A stretch of 64,000 nt of DNA from positions 23,963,705 through 24,027,704 of the forward strand of contig OW203769.1 in assembly GCA_934045905.1 (NCBI GenBank), given 5' to 3'. Below the pieces are notes generated by a model, which did no database searches, was not told the origin of the DNA, and saw only the letters and a program-made list of their open reading frames with translations. A program made the position numbers and the translations under genes. Positions within the stretch are counted from its first letter, which is position 1, and each line of letters opens with the position of its first letter. Shown in pieces: positions 36,301 through 45,359 of this stretch. Source of the stretch: Leuctra nigra. Its lineage: Eukaryota > Arthropoda > Insecta > Plecoptera > Leuctridae.

Positions 36301-39300
36301 GTCGAACGGGAATGGAATTGGTTCTGGCATGGCATCCTCTCAGGACACAATGATTGACCAGATTCATAAGATAGAGTGCTCGCGGACTTGAAACCAACTT
36401 TCAAGGCAAACTTTGCAATCAAAGAGACAGGAATTTCATTAGATTGTCCAGAAAACTTGACAATCAGTCTTGTCTCGAACAATTTCATATTAAGAAGACA
36501 TCAAGTTTGGTTTCGTTTCTAAAACCACTCAGATTTCAAAATTAAATTATGCAACTCTCAAAGAGAAAAACAAATATACCTACTTAGCAAGAAATTGGAA
36601 GCATTTATCGCGTTATTTTTACTTCATAGAATAGTGATTGTTTTCCAAGTTATTTTTGTTTAAAGAACGATTGAAAGAGCGATTTATTTATTATGTGTAC
36701 GAATTATATGTCTATTTCCGAAGACGCGAGTTGCTATAAATAATTGCGTGCATCAAGGTACGGCAAATACGCACGGTACCTATGTTGTGCCTATGTTTAC
36801 GGATCATTCACTGGTGGCTCGCATTAGCTGCACTGCTGGTGCACTGATGAAGGGAAATTGTGTCAAGACGAAAAAAAATATAGGTAAATCATGTTCTCAG
36901 GTGAATATTTAACTGAAATATAATAATAAGTATGGATAAATATTGCGTATTATTATTTTGCATTGTACTTACAAAAATATCTTTCTTTGCATAATATGAG
37001 ATTGGATGAACGTTGGATTGCCGTTGTGTCAAAAAAATATATTATTCTATTGTGGTTCGTCTTCAAAATTATTTTAGTATAATTTGATATTTACAATACA
37101 AATAAGTTTCATAATATAAGTATTTTCAGCAGTTTGTGCGTCTCAAACACCCACACACACAATGTATTTTCACTCGGCAAGAATTAATAAAAAAAAAACG
37201 TGACTGGATGAATAAAAAGTAAAATTTAAAATATAATTAAATACATTTAGTTTCAATTTTATTCTGTTTATACCAACTTTCGTTGCCTGTGTAAGCTAAA
37301 AATGTGGACAAAAAAAATAACAAGGTTAAATGTTCGATGAGGGGCGGAGGGGGTGCACCCATATTTCTGTCATTTACATCAAAACCTTGGGTTATTTTGG
37401 AATTTATCCCCGTATTGTCTTCCGAAGCACATGGATCCTGACGTTTCCTAGCACGTGTCACAATTCAAAGAGCTATCTATTCGACAAGCTATGACTCGAC
37501 TCACTCTCCAACACGTTTCCCGTTCCAGCAGTCGGCGGTGTCCCTCGTCTCCGCAAAGCTCTCGTCGGAGCAGAGGGACTCGGCGAGGTTCGCGTAGAAG
37601 CCGCGACTCTTCGTCAAACTCGCGAGGAAGTGGTGGAGTTGCGTCGCGAGATGGTCGTCTGCCTTGCTGCCGTGACCCAGACCTGTAGGACCACAAACAA
37701 GAGCTTAAAAGATGCAAGGAGGAGGTCTAGATGGTCGCCTGCCTTGCTGCCGTGACCCAGACCTGTAGGACCACAAACAAGAGCTTACAAGATGCAAGGA
37801 GGAGGTCTAGATGGTCGTCTGCCTTGCTGCCGTGCCCCAGACCTGTAGGACCACAAACAACGACTTACAAGATGCAAGGAGGAGGTCTAGATGGTCGTCT
37901 GCCTTGCTGCCGTGACCCAGACCTGTAGGACCACACACAACGACTTACAAGATGCAAGGAGGAGGTCTAGATGGTCGTCTGCCTTGCTGCCGTGCCCCAG
38001 ACCTGTAGGACCACACACAACGACTTACAAGATGCAAGGAGGAGGTCTAGATGGTCGTCTGCCTTGCTGCCGTGCCCCAGGGCTGTAGGACCACAAATAA
38101 CGACTTACAAGATGCAAGGAGGAGGTCTAGATGGTCGTCTGCCTTGCTGCCGTGCCCTAGACCTGTAGGACCACACACAACGACTTACAAGATGCAAGGA
38201 GGAGGTCTAGATGGTCGTCTGCCTTGCTGCCGTGCCCCAGGGCTGTAGGACCACAAATAACGACTTACAAGATGCAAGGAGGAGGTATATGTGGTCGTAG
38301 CTACCTTGCTGCCGTGCCCCAGGCCTGTAGGACCACAAATAACGACTTACAAGATGAAAGGAGAAGGTCTAGATGGTCGCCTGCCATGCTGCCGTGCCCT
38401 AGGCCTGTAGGACCACAAATAACGACTTACAAGATGCAAGGAGGAGGTATATGTGGTCGTAGCTACCTTGCTGCCGTGCCCCAGACCTGTAGGACCACAA
38501 ATAACGACTTACAAGATGCAAGGAGGAGGTCTAGATGGTCGTAGCTGCCTTGCTGCCGTGCCCCAGACCTGTAGGACCACAAATAACGACTTACAAGATG
38601 CAAGGAGGAGGTATATGTGGTCGTAGCTACCTTGCTGCCGTGCCCCAGACCTGTAGGACCACAAATAACGACTTACAAGATGCAAGGAGGAGGTCTAGAT
38701 GGTCGTAGCTGCCTTGCTGCCGTGCCCCAGGGCTGTAGGACCACAAATAAGAGCTTACAAGATGCAAGGAGAAGGTCTAGATGGTCGCCTGCCATGCTGC
38801 CGTGCCTCAGGGCTGTAGGACCACAAATAACGACTTACAAGATGCAAGGAGGAGGTCTAGATGGTCGTCTGCCTTGCTGCCGTGCCCCAGGGCTGTAGGA
38901 CCACAAATAACGACTTACAAGATGCAAGGAGAAGGTCTAGATGGTCGCCTGCCATGCTGCCGTGCCCTAGGCCTGTAGGACCACAAATAAGAGCTTACAA
39001 GATGCAAGGAGGAGGTCTAGGTGGTCGTAGCTGCCTTGCTGCCGTGCCCCAGGGCTGTAGGACCACAAATAAGAGCTTACAAGATGCAAGGAGGAGGTCT
39101 AGGTGGTCGTTGCTGCCTTGCTGCCGTGCCCCAGGGCTGTAGGACCACAAATACGAGCTTACAAGATGCAAGGAGGAGGTCTAGGTGGTCGTAGCTGCCT
39201 TGCTGCCGTGCCCCAGGGCTGTAGGACCACAAATAAGAGCTTACAAGATGCAAGGAGAAGGTCTAGATGGTCGCCTGCCATGCTGCCGTGCCCTTGGCCT

Positions 39301-39534
39301 GTAGGACCACAAATAAGAGCTTACAAGATGCAAGGAAGAGGTCTAGGTAGTCGTCCGCCTTGCTGCCTATAGTTATCTATATACACATATGGTTTTCCTA
39401 CCTGTTGATATGTGTCCTTGAGTGACTATCACGCCTGGTACTTGTCCGGAGGCTGCTGGCTCGGTTTCCATCTGGTGTTGACGATGAGGCTCTTGGTCAG
39501 CGAGCCACCGAGCCTGTCCACACGTGCGCTTCAC
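21186..39534 (-). CDS. dally: Glypican, GPC3/5-dally type, C-terminal five exons
   Basis: Minus-strand exons 39534-39402, 37682-37505, 23453-23327, 22227-22065 and 21340-21186 join with all phases matching to give 251 codons and a stop. Glypicans are GPI-anchored heparan sulfate proteoglycans that bind Wnt, BMP and Hedgehog ligands at the cell surface. Evidence: the glypican CWNG motif, a GFYANLAESLC segment, QKYNPEL, a KLRHIRQ segment followed by an acidic Ser-Gly region (the layout of GPC3/5), and a hydrophobic C-terminus. The choice of dally over dally-like rests on that last layout and is less sure than the family. The N-terminal, cysteine-rich half is not visible and must lie upstream, beyond 39534. 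Confidence 0.9.
22065..22227 (-). CDS. dally: Glypican exon with glycosaminoglycan-attachment sites
   Basis: Acceptor tgcag before 22227, donor gtgagt after 22065. It encodes VVLSQLTLAPESDSYLSDGE, then GSGSGHH, an Asp/Glu/Asn-rich run and WGSGSGDG. Two clusters of Ser-Gly pairs beside acidic residues are the classical sites for heparan sulfate chains, placed next to the membrane anchor as in all glypicans. Phase 0 in, phase 1 out. Confidence 0.92.
22988..23222. mobile_element. Old MITE with imperfect inverted repeats
   Basis: The left part (ccattagtttaacctacag, then tagctta) and the reverse complement of the right part (ctattagtttgatcttcag, then tagttaag) align over about 60 bases with many mismatches. 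No clean target duplication was found. It is in a glypican intron. Confidence 0.4.
23327..23453 (-). CDS. dally: Glypican exon (QKYNPEL segment)
   Basis: Acceptor tatatttcag before 23453, donor gtaagc after 23327. It encodes YTKTVVAASVSAQKYNPELA followed by a DARIAQLSDKLRHIRQ segment. The tyrosine-asparagine-proline string and the KL-H-RQ helix match the C-terminal helical part of glypicans of the GPC3/5 branch. One base enters, completing a Glu codon with the previous exon; it leaves in phase 0. Confidence 0.92.
23640..24530 (+). mobile_element. 5'-truncated LINE (CR1/jockey-like), 3' end
   Basis: An open frame (23647-24060) encodes the C-terminal end of a non-LTR reverse transcriptase. Features seen are an ILTFSSLYIYEASV segment, the HNTRQKDK block, a YNNLPKDIR segment and the ending KAYYSLDEYL, all usual for insect CR1/jockey-type LINE ends. 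The polymerase core is missing. About 470 bases of AT-rich 3' UTR follow, ending near an aataaaactgaaact tail. It is antisense to the glypican gene, in its intron. Confidence 0.7.
23647..24060 (+). pseudogene. LINE reverse transcriptase C-terminal fragment
   Basis: 137 codons open to TAA at 24058-24060. Only the region after the polymerase domain remains, and the ATG at 23647 is simply the first in the fragment. It cannot be functional alone. The clade assignment (CR1 or jockey) is by motif memory and would need a search. Confidence 0.65.
24552..24767. repeat. Pair of 16-base G and C homopolymers
   Basis: A G run at 24552-24567 and a C run at 24752-24767 bracket about 180 bases just downstream of the LINE fragment. 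The C run is followed by ttccccgacagaaatcct, similar to a context at about 22470-22490. It probably marks an inverted-repeat or transposon remnant. Confidence 0.5.
25508..26247. mobile_element. 740-bp near-perfect foldback element, hAT-like duplication
   Basis: The ends are cacggcctcctttataagtt and its reverse complement. The two arms, roughly 25508-25855 and 25915-26247, are near identical in inverted orientation, leaving a loop of about 60 bases. The 8-bp direct repeat ctgaaatc flanks it exactly at 25500-25507 and 26248-26255. The 8-bp duplication suggests hAT mobilisation. There is no ORF. Very few differences between arms imply recent insertion or arm conversion. Confidence 0.88.
27206..27731. 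mobile_element. MITE with imperfect inverted repeats at a TTAA site
   Basis: TTAA occurs at 27202-27205 and 27732-27735 directly outside ends that start ggtgatactagcgctcgg and, in reverse complement, ggtgctgcaagcgcgag. Inner arms (about 27390-27500 and 27580-27690) share gatacgattggagac, a ttttaatc-tgattaga block and ggttatccctt in inverted orientation, with perhaps 85 percent identity. A TTAA duplication would fit a piggyBac-mobilised MITE, but the ends lack the usual CCC start. Confidence 0.6.
29154..29820. mobile_element. MITE with 53-bp inverted repeats
   Basis: The left end cacgatgtagaaaaaggacc, continuing to about 29206, is matched by its exact reverse complement at about 29768-29820. 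The direct repeat acacaac (7 bp) flanks both sides. Its interior contains a second, CpG-rich inverted-repeat element at about 29268-29459. No ORF. Several copies of a related fragment may lie in the neighbouring 25-29 kb. Confidence 0.75.
29268..29459. mobile_element. Small CpG-rich inverted-repeat element nested in the MITE
   Basis: The ends aaggccgatgcacaattgac and its reverse complement both continue into gcgaacgcaa-type sequence. The block is strikingly rich in CG dinucleotides compared with the AT-rich surroundings. A gctcgcgtata string occurs on both outer sides, but not immediately adjacent on the right, so the duplication is not certain. Confidence 0.6.
30230..33600. other. Glypican intron, no recognised feature
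   Basis: AT-rich sequence within the 14-kb glypican intron. I see scattered short ORFs with no splice-site support and no clear terminal repeats. A tatagg-rich patch recurs near 31190-31265 and 31920-32010. Confidence 0.45.
34546..34825. repeat. Cluster of three G/C homopolymers
   Basis: G run 34546-34557 (12), C run 34614-34636 (23) and C run 34807-34825 (19) within 280 bp. The first run leads into caactgg, and a gttgcccc block after the last is its approximate inverse, so the cluster may be the remains of one inverted-repeat element. A further 13-base C run lies at 33678-33690. Confidence 0.6.
34850..37500. other. Glypican intron, no recognised feature
   Basis: AT-rich sequence up to the CWNG exon. 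No supported exon or mobile element was recognised. Short open stretches around 35890-36390 have no codon or splice support. Confidence 0.4.
37505..37682 (-). CDS. dally: Glypican exon with CWNG motif
   Basis: Acceptor tgtggtcctacag lies before 37682 and donor gtgagt after 37505. The 58 full codons include LGHGSKADDHLATQLHHFLA, GFYANLAESLC and DCWNGKRVG. The CWNG motif is diagnostic of glypicans. Both cysteines shown are expected to form core disulfides. The first 34 coding bases (37649-37682) are themselves the first unit of the 80-bp tandem array that fills the adjoining intron. Confidence 0.93.
37649..39368 (-). repeat. 80/82-bp minisatellite made of the glypican 3' splice junction
   Basis: Twenty-one copies of a junction block (on the plus strand ctgtaggaccaca preceded by gccgtgccccag) lie at about 37682, 37762, 37842 and so on to 39298, with spacings of exactly 80 or 82 bp, plus a partial unit at the far end. 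On the minus strand each unit reads pyrimidine tract, cctacag acceptor, then the first 34 coding bases of the CWNG exon, then a spacer with a gtaagt or gtaagc donor-like site. The copy at 37649-37682 is the authentic exon boundary. The 82-bp variants carry two extra bases in the exon-derived part. Units are more than 90 percent alike by eye, so the array is recent or homogenised. Confidence 0.95.
39402..39534 (-). CDS. dally: Glypican exon upstream of the array intron
   Basis: Acceptor gtttacag before 39534, donor gtagga after 39402. It encodes VKRTCGQARWLADQEPHRQH, METEPAASGQVPGVI and HISTG, open in one frame only. The C-G-x-A segment corresponds to the conserved cysteine after the main helical core of glypicans; the rest is a variable linker. 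Its phase-1 end fits exactly the two-base start of the CWNG exon. No further 5' glypican exon is recognised in the window. Confidence 0.8.
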
Positions 39535-40140
39535 CTGTAAACATAATATCAGCAGGGTCAGCACTTGCTTGCTCATCACGGCAAATACTCACTGACTGAT
39601 CGGTGTCCCAATATGTTCATTCATACAAAACGCTTTATAGAGAACAAAATGGTAAATAAATTTATCACCATTGACTTTTGGTTTTGCAGTGATCGGTTCA
39701 TAATAATGTGGTATTTTGTTGAAAATATCAATATTATCTTACAAATAGCTACACACCCTAGTAGCTTTATCATTCGAAAATTTAATTGAGACTTAATCAA
39801 AATTTGGCAGAATACTTGATTGAAAAATATTGAATAACTCTCACATAATTTTGATTATAGTTTATGGCTGATAACATCGTTCATTTTCTATATATTGTGC
39901 TGTATCGAGCAGAGTCAACGAGTCAAACATCCTAAACCAGAGCGCGAACGTTAATTCTCGGAGTTCGGTTGAACTTTGTTTGCCGATAGTTTCGCGTACC
40001 GAGGCAGCACAACATCACCACGTATCATCGGGCTCGTCTCAGTTGTCAGTAACATCGTCTACCATCGCTGCCATGTAATCGATATGCCACGGAGACTTGC
40101 CGTCTACCGAGGTGAAACCATCAGCCCGACGAGCACGTAG
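39535..40140. other. Noncoding, upstream intron of glypican
   Basis: AT-rich sequence 5' (in gene sense) of the last recognised glypican exon. No exon was recognised; presumed intron. Confidence 0.4.
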
Positions 40141-40141
40141 G

Positions 40142-40361
40142 AATGGGGTTGTTCACTGCCATTTACTCTCACTCGCAGCGCTAGCGGCAATGGAGTCGTC
40201 TCTCTCTGATTGGTTGGTCTCTGAATCCAAGATCTCTGAATCAAACTCCCGCCAAGGTTTAAAAACCTTCCATTCCGCTAGATGCATTTTGATTGGCTCT
40301 CTCCCTGGACGATTAGAACAGCCAGCGCCATCTACAATAGTTTTGCGTGAACAACCCCATT
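40142..40361. mobile_element. 220-bp MITE with 15-bp inverted ends
   Basis: It begins aatggggttgttcac and ends with its exact reverse complement. The inside contains two short gattgg-type repeats. I could not find a convincing target duplication. Confidence 0.5.
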
Positions 40362-40810
40362 GAGAGAACTTCTCGGCACTTCAATGGGATGCCTTCTGAT
40401 ACATTCGAATCATCACTTTATCCTATCAGCGCACAGTACGTACTATAAGGCTCTTGCGTGTGCGTGAGAAATGGTTGCCATAATAACCTATATAGGTATA
40501 GGGAATACACAAATCTGACAGCGGCAATCCAAATCTCATATTTATAGAGTGATTACTTGTGAAATAAAGATATTTAAGTAAGCACGAGTTAATAATAATA
40601 CGCAATATTAATCCATACGCATGTTCAAGTTAAATATTCATCTGATAAATATGATTTATAGCTATTATTTATAGCTTTGACACATTCCCCTACCCCCTCA
40701 ACCACCATTTTTCTACCACTGTGACGTCTCGAGCAGGATTCCTATTGAAATCACGTGTTTCAGTTTAGACGTAAGCTTAGCCAGAAATGAAGTGTCTAAA
40801 AATTATTTAA

Positions 40811-41180
40811 GGACTGTCAGTATGAAGTCTGAGAACCAAGAAAATCCTTCAGATTTTTATTTACTAATTTTATATTCTTTGGAGTTTTTCTTGTCTTTGT
40901 CCGTGTTATCCTTATTCAGTTTTTAAATTACTAATCTTAGTTAAGTTTCCTCTTTTGGCTGTGTAAAGGACCGACAGTGAAGGCTGAGAACCAAGAAAAT
41001 CCTTCGATTTTTATTTACTAATTGTATATATTTTGGATTTTTTTAATTTGTATTTCTGTTTACGATTTTCTAAAAAAAAAAAAAGGTGTTTAGAAAAGGA
41101 TAACTTAAAAAATTCTTTAAAGGACTGGCAGTGAAGGCTGAGAACTAAGAGAAACCTTCAGTTTTTTTAATTACTAATTT
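40811..41180. repeat. Three tandem diverged copies of a ~155-bp unit
   Basis: The block ggactg-cag-gaag-ctgagaacc, followed by a ccttcag-type stretch and tttatttactaatt, recurs starting at 40811, 40968 and 41122, with spacings of 157 and 154 bp. Identity is high in the first 60 bases and lower afterwards. No ORF is shared. Confidence 0.7.
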
Positions 41181-42237
41181 TCTTTTCTTCTGAGGAGACC
41201 TCAGAAAAGGAGACTTCACTCCACCTTACTGAGGGAAGAACAAAGTAGTGCGATAATACGCTTGCAGTGAAAACTACTACAGGTATTTTCTGAAATTTCG
41301 AATATGTCTGAAATGTTTCTGCTTGGCTCCGTGTAACTTCTGTTCTTCCCGCAAAGGACAACGCGCAAGTTTGCCCACGTGCCATTTACGATCGTCTGAG
41401 AGAATCATTACCATATCCGCAAAATGAGCTTCAACTTGTGTTATATTTATTATGAGACCAGTTAATGATGACTGGCGACTCAACAAGGAAGCCTCATTCT
41501 TTCAATCAAACATGATAGTGAAGCAAGTGGAAGACATTTCGTGCTGCTCTTGCTTCGTGTTGGGTATAAGACTTATGCACGCATCTCTCAGCTAGCAACC
41601 CAATCAGAGAGGTCCTGACTCAAGGATCACCAATCGATCCTGAACATCGATTCGCAAACGATTATCCGTCAGCAACAGTTGAATGAAAAAGAAAACTCTT
41701 TATAAACTCCAAAACGGGAGCGATTCGTTGCTACTCCCTCCAAGGAAATGAAAAATGGATGACTAAAGATCAATAAGATTGTATTAGCTATGCGGTACGT
41801 GAGTCCGTATAGAAAAGAGCCGAGCGAAATATTTCATCTCGAAGTGCTACGCTCTTCGCTTCTCGAGTCACTTTATTCTTGTAATAAAGCAAGGCAGTAA
41901 ATTGTATCTTCCTCGTATCGCATGCATGTTGTGACAAGCCAGTGGCAAAGATGAGATTCCACTGATCCTGACCAACTGGCAACTGTGTGTATTGTTCAAA
42001 TCATCCTTAACGATATTAAGGAAGGATAATAGTGACATTTATACAAAAAAAAAATATTTTAAATTTTATTTAAATTTAAAAAAAATTGTATATCCTTTAT
42101 AAAATAGAAAATAACTCTTTTAAATCCCTATAGGTACTGTATTAAATTGTTTTTTTCTGTGATAACGCAATTTGCTTTATAATGTGAGTACCTACAATAT
42201 TTCATACCTATGCTTTTATACGTATTTCATAATACTA

Positions 42238-43136
42238 GGAAAACGCTCTGAGTAACGCGTTGATGAGCGAGCACGGATACGCGCAACACCTCGAACCGAA
42301 ATTATATTTATCGAAAATGTCCTTAAAAGCCAATAATTCTTGAATTTCGTCACAGACTTGTATGAAAATCTCCAACAATTCCTAAAATATTGGTCCCAAT
42401 AACCACGCAAAGTTTTAAGTTGATCGATTGAACCTTTATGATTGAACGATTCCTTGTTAATTTCCAAAAATCACAGGATATCGTTCAAAAAAATGTTAAT
42501 TGGTCATATCAGTTTCATAATACGTTTGAAAGTTTCTGCTCTAACAACCTTGAAGTGAAGATTCGAAGATTCCGTGAAATATGAAATTCGAGAAATATGA
42601 CAGCCAACACGCAAAATATCCGTAAACTGTAAATAACTGTTGAATTTAAACACAGTTTAGTCTGAAAATTGTCAAAAATACAGATAATGTTGGACCCGAT
42701 GACCATACAAAATTTTAAGTTGATCGGTCAAACGGTTCTGGATTAAATTTCAAAAAGCACATGAAATATTTTTTTAAATTTTAACCAATGGGAGGATTTG
42801 GCTGAAAATTTGTAAAATAAGAGACAATGTAGGTCCTAATGACCATGCAAAATATAAGGTCGATCACATTTGTCGAAGTCCATTTTCATTTTTCAGCCTA
42901 TCAGGAGATGTTTAATTAAATTTCAACCAATGAATGGATTTCAAAAAAATTAGGGTCTGCAAACAGAGAAGGTTGGTTTTACATGTGTGCAAAATTTCAG
43001 ATCGATCGGTGAAACGGTGCGACCTGTGTATCGGCTATTAGCAGCCAAAAACAAAAAAACAAAAAAAAAAAAAAAAAAAAAAAAAACAGAGGTCCGTGCC
43101 AAAAGAGCCAAAAGGAGACGCTCGCTTCGCTCGCTC
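42238..43136 (-). repeat. Repeat family U, copy 2 (minus)
   Basis: Left edge ggaaaacgctctgagtaacg, right edge gacgctcgcttcgctcgctc, both matching copies 1 and 3 in reverse. The interior contains four spaced modules with a core like atgaccatgcaaaatttta followed by gatcg-t. A long A-rich tract lies at about 43047-43086. Confidence 0.65.
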
Positions 43137-44420
43137 AATTACCAAACTTGATTATGCAAATTTATCTCATAAAATTCTGGCGCGATCGTCTTAATTTTTT
43201 GTGTGTGTACATGATTAGATTACAAAAGTATTGCCGTAGCCTTTTTTAAGTTGTTGCTATTTTTACAATTAATTTTTAAACTTTTAATAAGAAAATCAAT
43301 TAAAACTTAAATGTTTGTAATTATTTTTACTGATATAATTTTTTTCAAAATTTATCTTACACGTTTGATTACCTATTTATTTAAGTATCCTAAAATATTT
43401 TTTGGAGGTTGTTATCACAAACAAATTAGAAATATAACTAAAAAAACTAGAAGTGTGTTTTTTCAACAAAAACAATTTTTGATAAAAAAAATATCTGCAC
43501 ATTTTCTTTTTCTCTGAAAATTTGAGAATCATTGCAATTTTATTGTAGAAGTTAGAAATTTCACTATTAATAGAACTCGTAAATTGATTTTATTTTTTTT
43601 TCTGAAAATCAATTCATAGTTGATGAGATCAATACATTCAATAACATTAAACATTTATGTCCTCAATCACGATAACGACTTTAGTTAAACGAGGCTTCAA
43701 ACTTATAAAATATCATAATAATGTCAGAAAATACTATTGATTGAAAATTGTTTATTGGTTGAAAGTTGACACAATGGTTTTTTGTGAAAATTGAAGATAA
43801 ATGTGAGTGAAATGACAAAGTGTAGTTTCCGAATTTCGTATATTATTTAAGGTATATACGCAATAATTTAACTTATCATACAGACAAATGCAATGGAGTG
43901 CGCTCCACAAAATACATGTTTTGTTTCTCCTATGAAAAATAAGATCGTATAATTTCAAAAATATACCTAAATAAGGCGAAAATATCAAATCTCCAGGTGC
44001 CCTGTGGTTAACCAGAAATCTTTTGCAATATCAGAATATAACAGAAAACTTAATTGTACAAATTGACATAAAATTTTAATTTTAATAGCTGCTTGAAGTA
44101 TCTGAAAGTATCTAAATCCACAGGTACACAATTAAAAGTATCTAGATGCAGATCAAGCGAAACTCTCTTGAGTCAGACAAACGAATAATGTAATAACTTA
44201 ATAAACGTACTTGTTCGTAAGCTGGGACCAAAGATATTATTAAAACTCTAACATCTTTTGCGGGACCGTACACAAACAATTCTAAGAAATTTCAATGACA
44301 TATTCCAAGATGAAGACAGTACAAAAATATCTGAAAATAAATAATATGACACATCAAAAATCTGAGCAAGAAATGCCCATTTATAAAATAGAAATAGTTA
44401 ATAGTTTGTTCACACTCGCT

Positions 44421-45349
44421 CACTGGTCTTGTTACGTAGGATAGGCAACCCGCCATGCACGTCGCAGTGGTTGGCCGCGCAGCCACTAGGTGGCAGCAGT
44501 TGGCTGGTTCAGAGCCACTTACATGTTCGAAGCGCACTGGTCTTGTTAGGTTGGCTATTCGTCTTTCAAGAAGACATAGGCAACCCGCCATGCACGTCGC
44601 ATTGGTTTGCCGCGCAGCCACTAGGTGGCAGCAGTTGGCTGGTTCAGAGCCACTTACATGTTCGAAGCGCACTGGTCTTGTTAGGTTGGCTATTCGTCTT
44701 TCAAGAAGACATAGGCAACCCGCCATGCACGTCGCATTGGTTTGCCGCGCAGCCACTAGTTGGCAGCAGTTGGCTGGTTCAGAGCCACTTACATGTTCGA
44801 AGCGCACTGGTCTTGTTAGGTTGGCTATTCGTCTTTCAAAGACATAGGCAACCCGCCATGCACGTCGCATTGGTTTGCCGCGCAGCCACTAGGTGGCAGC
44901 AGTTGGATGGTTCAGAGCCACTTATATGTTCGAAGCGCACTGGTCTTGTTAGGCTGGCTATTCGTCTTTCAAGAAGACATAGGCAACCCGCCATGCACGT
45001 CGCAGTGGTTGGCCGCGCAGCCACTAGGTGGCAGCAGTTGGCTGGTTCAGAGCCACTTACATGTTCGAAGCGCACTGGTCTTGTTAGGCTGGTTCTTCGT
45101 CTTTCAAGAAGACATAGGCAACCCGCCATGCACGTCGCAGTGGTTGGCCGCGCAGCCACTAGGTGGCAGCAGTTGGCTGGTTCAGAGCCACTTACATGTT
45201 CGAAGCGCACTGGTCTTGTTAGGCTGGCTATTCGTCTTTCAAGAAGACATAGGCAACCCGCCATGCACGTCGCATTGGTTTGCCGCGCAGCCACTAGGTG
45301 GCAGCAGTTGGCTGGTTCAGAGCCACTTACATGTTCGAAGCGCACTGGT
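44421..45349. repeat. 135-bp tandem array, 7 units, each with a CTCF-like core
   Basis: Units recur every 135 bp (one interval of 133) with more than 95 percent identity by eye. Each contains the core ccactaggtggcag at 44483, 44618, 44753, 44886, 45021, 45156 and 45291. Six of the seven match the CTCF consensus CCASYAGRKGGCRSY exactly; the third has one change (agttgg). All are in the same orientation. Because 135 is a multiple of three, long open frames run through the array on both strands; these look like by-products of periodicity, not genes. The array lies about 5 kb from the most 5' recognised glypican exon. Confidence 0.93.
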
Positions 45350-45359
45350 ACAAGTGAAA

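Noticed and set aside
37649..39368. CRISPR-like array
   Set aside because: Units are contiguous, without unique spacers, and lie in a eukaryotic intron; this is a minisatellite.
37731..39372. Series of 65-106-codon plus-strand ORFs with near-identical products
   Set aside because: They are readings of the 80/82-bp array on the antisense strand of the glypican gene; each stops when the frame rotates.
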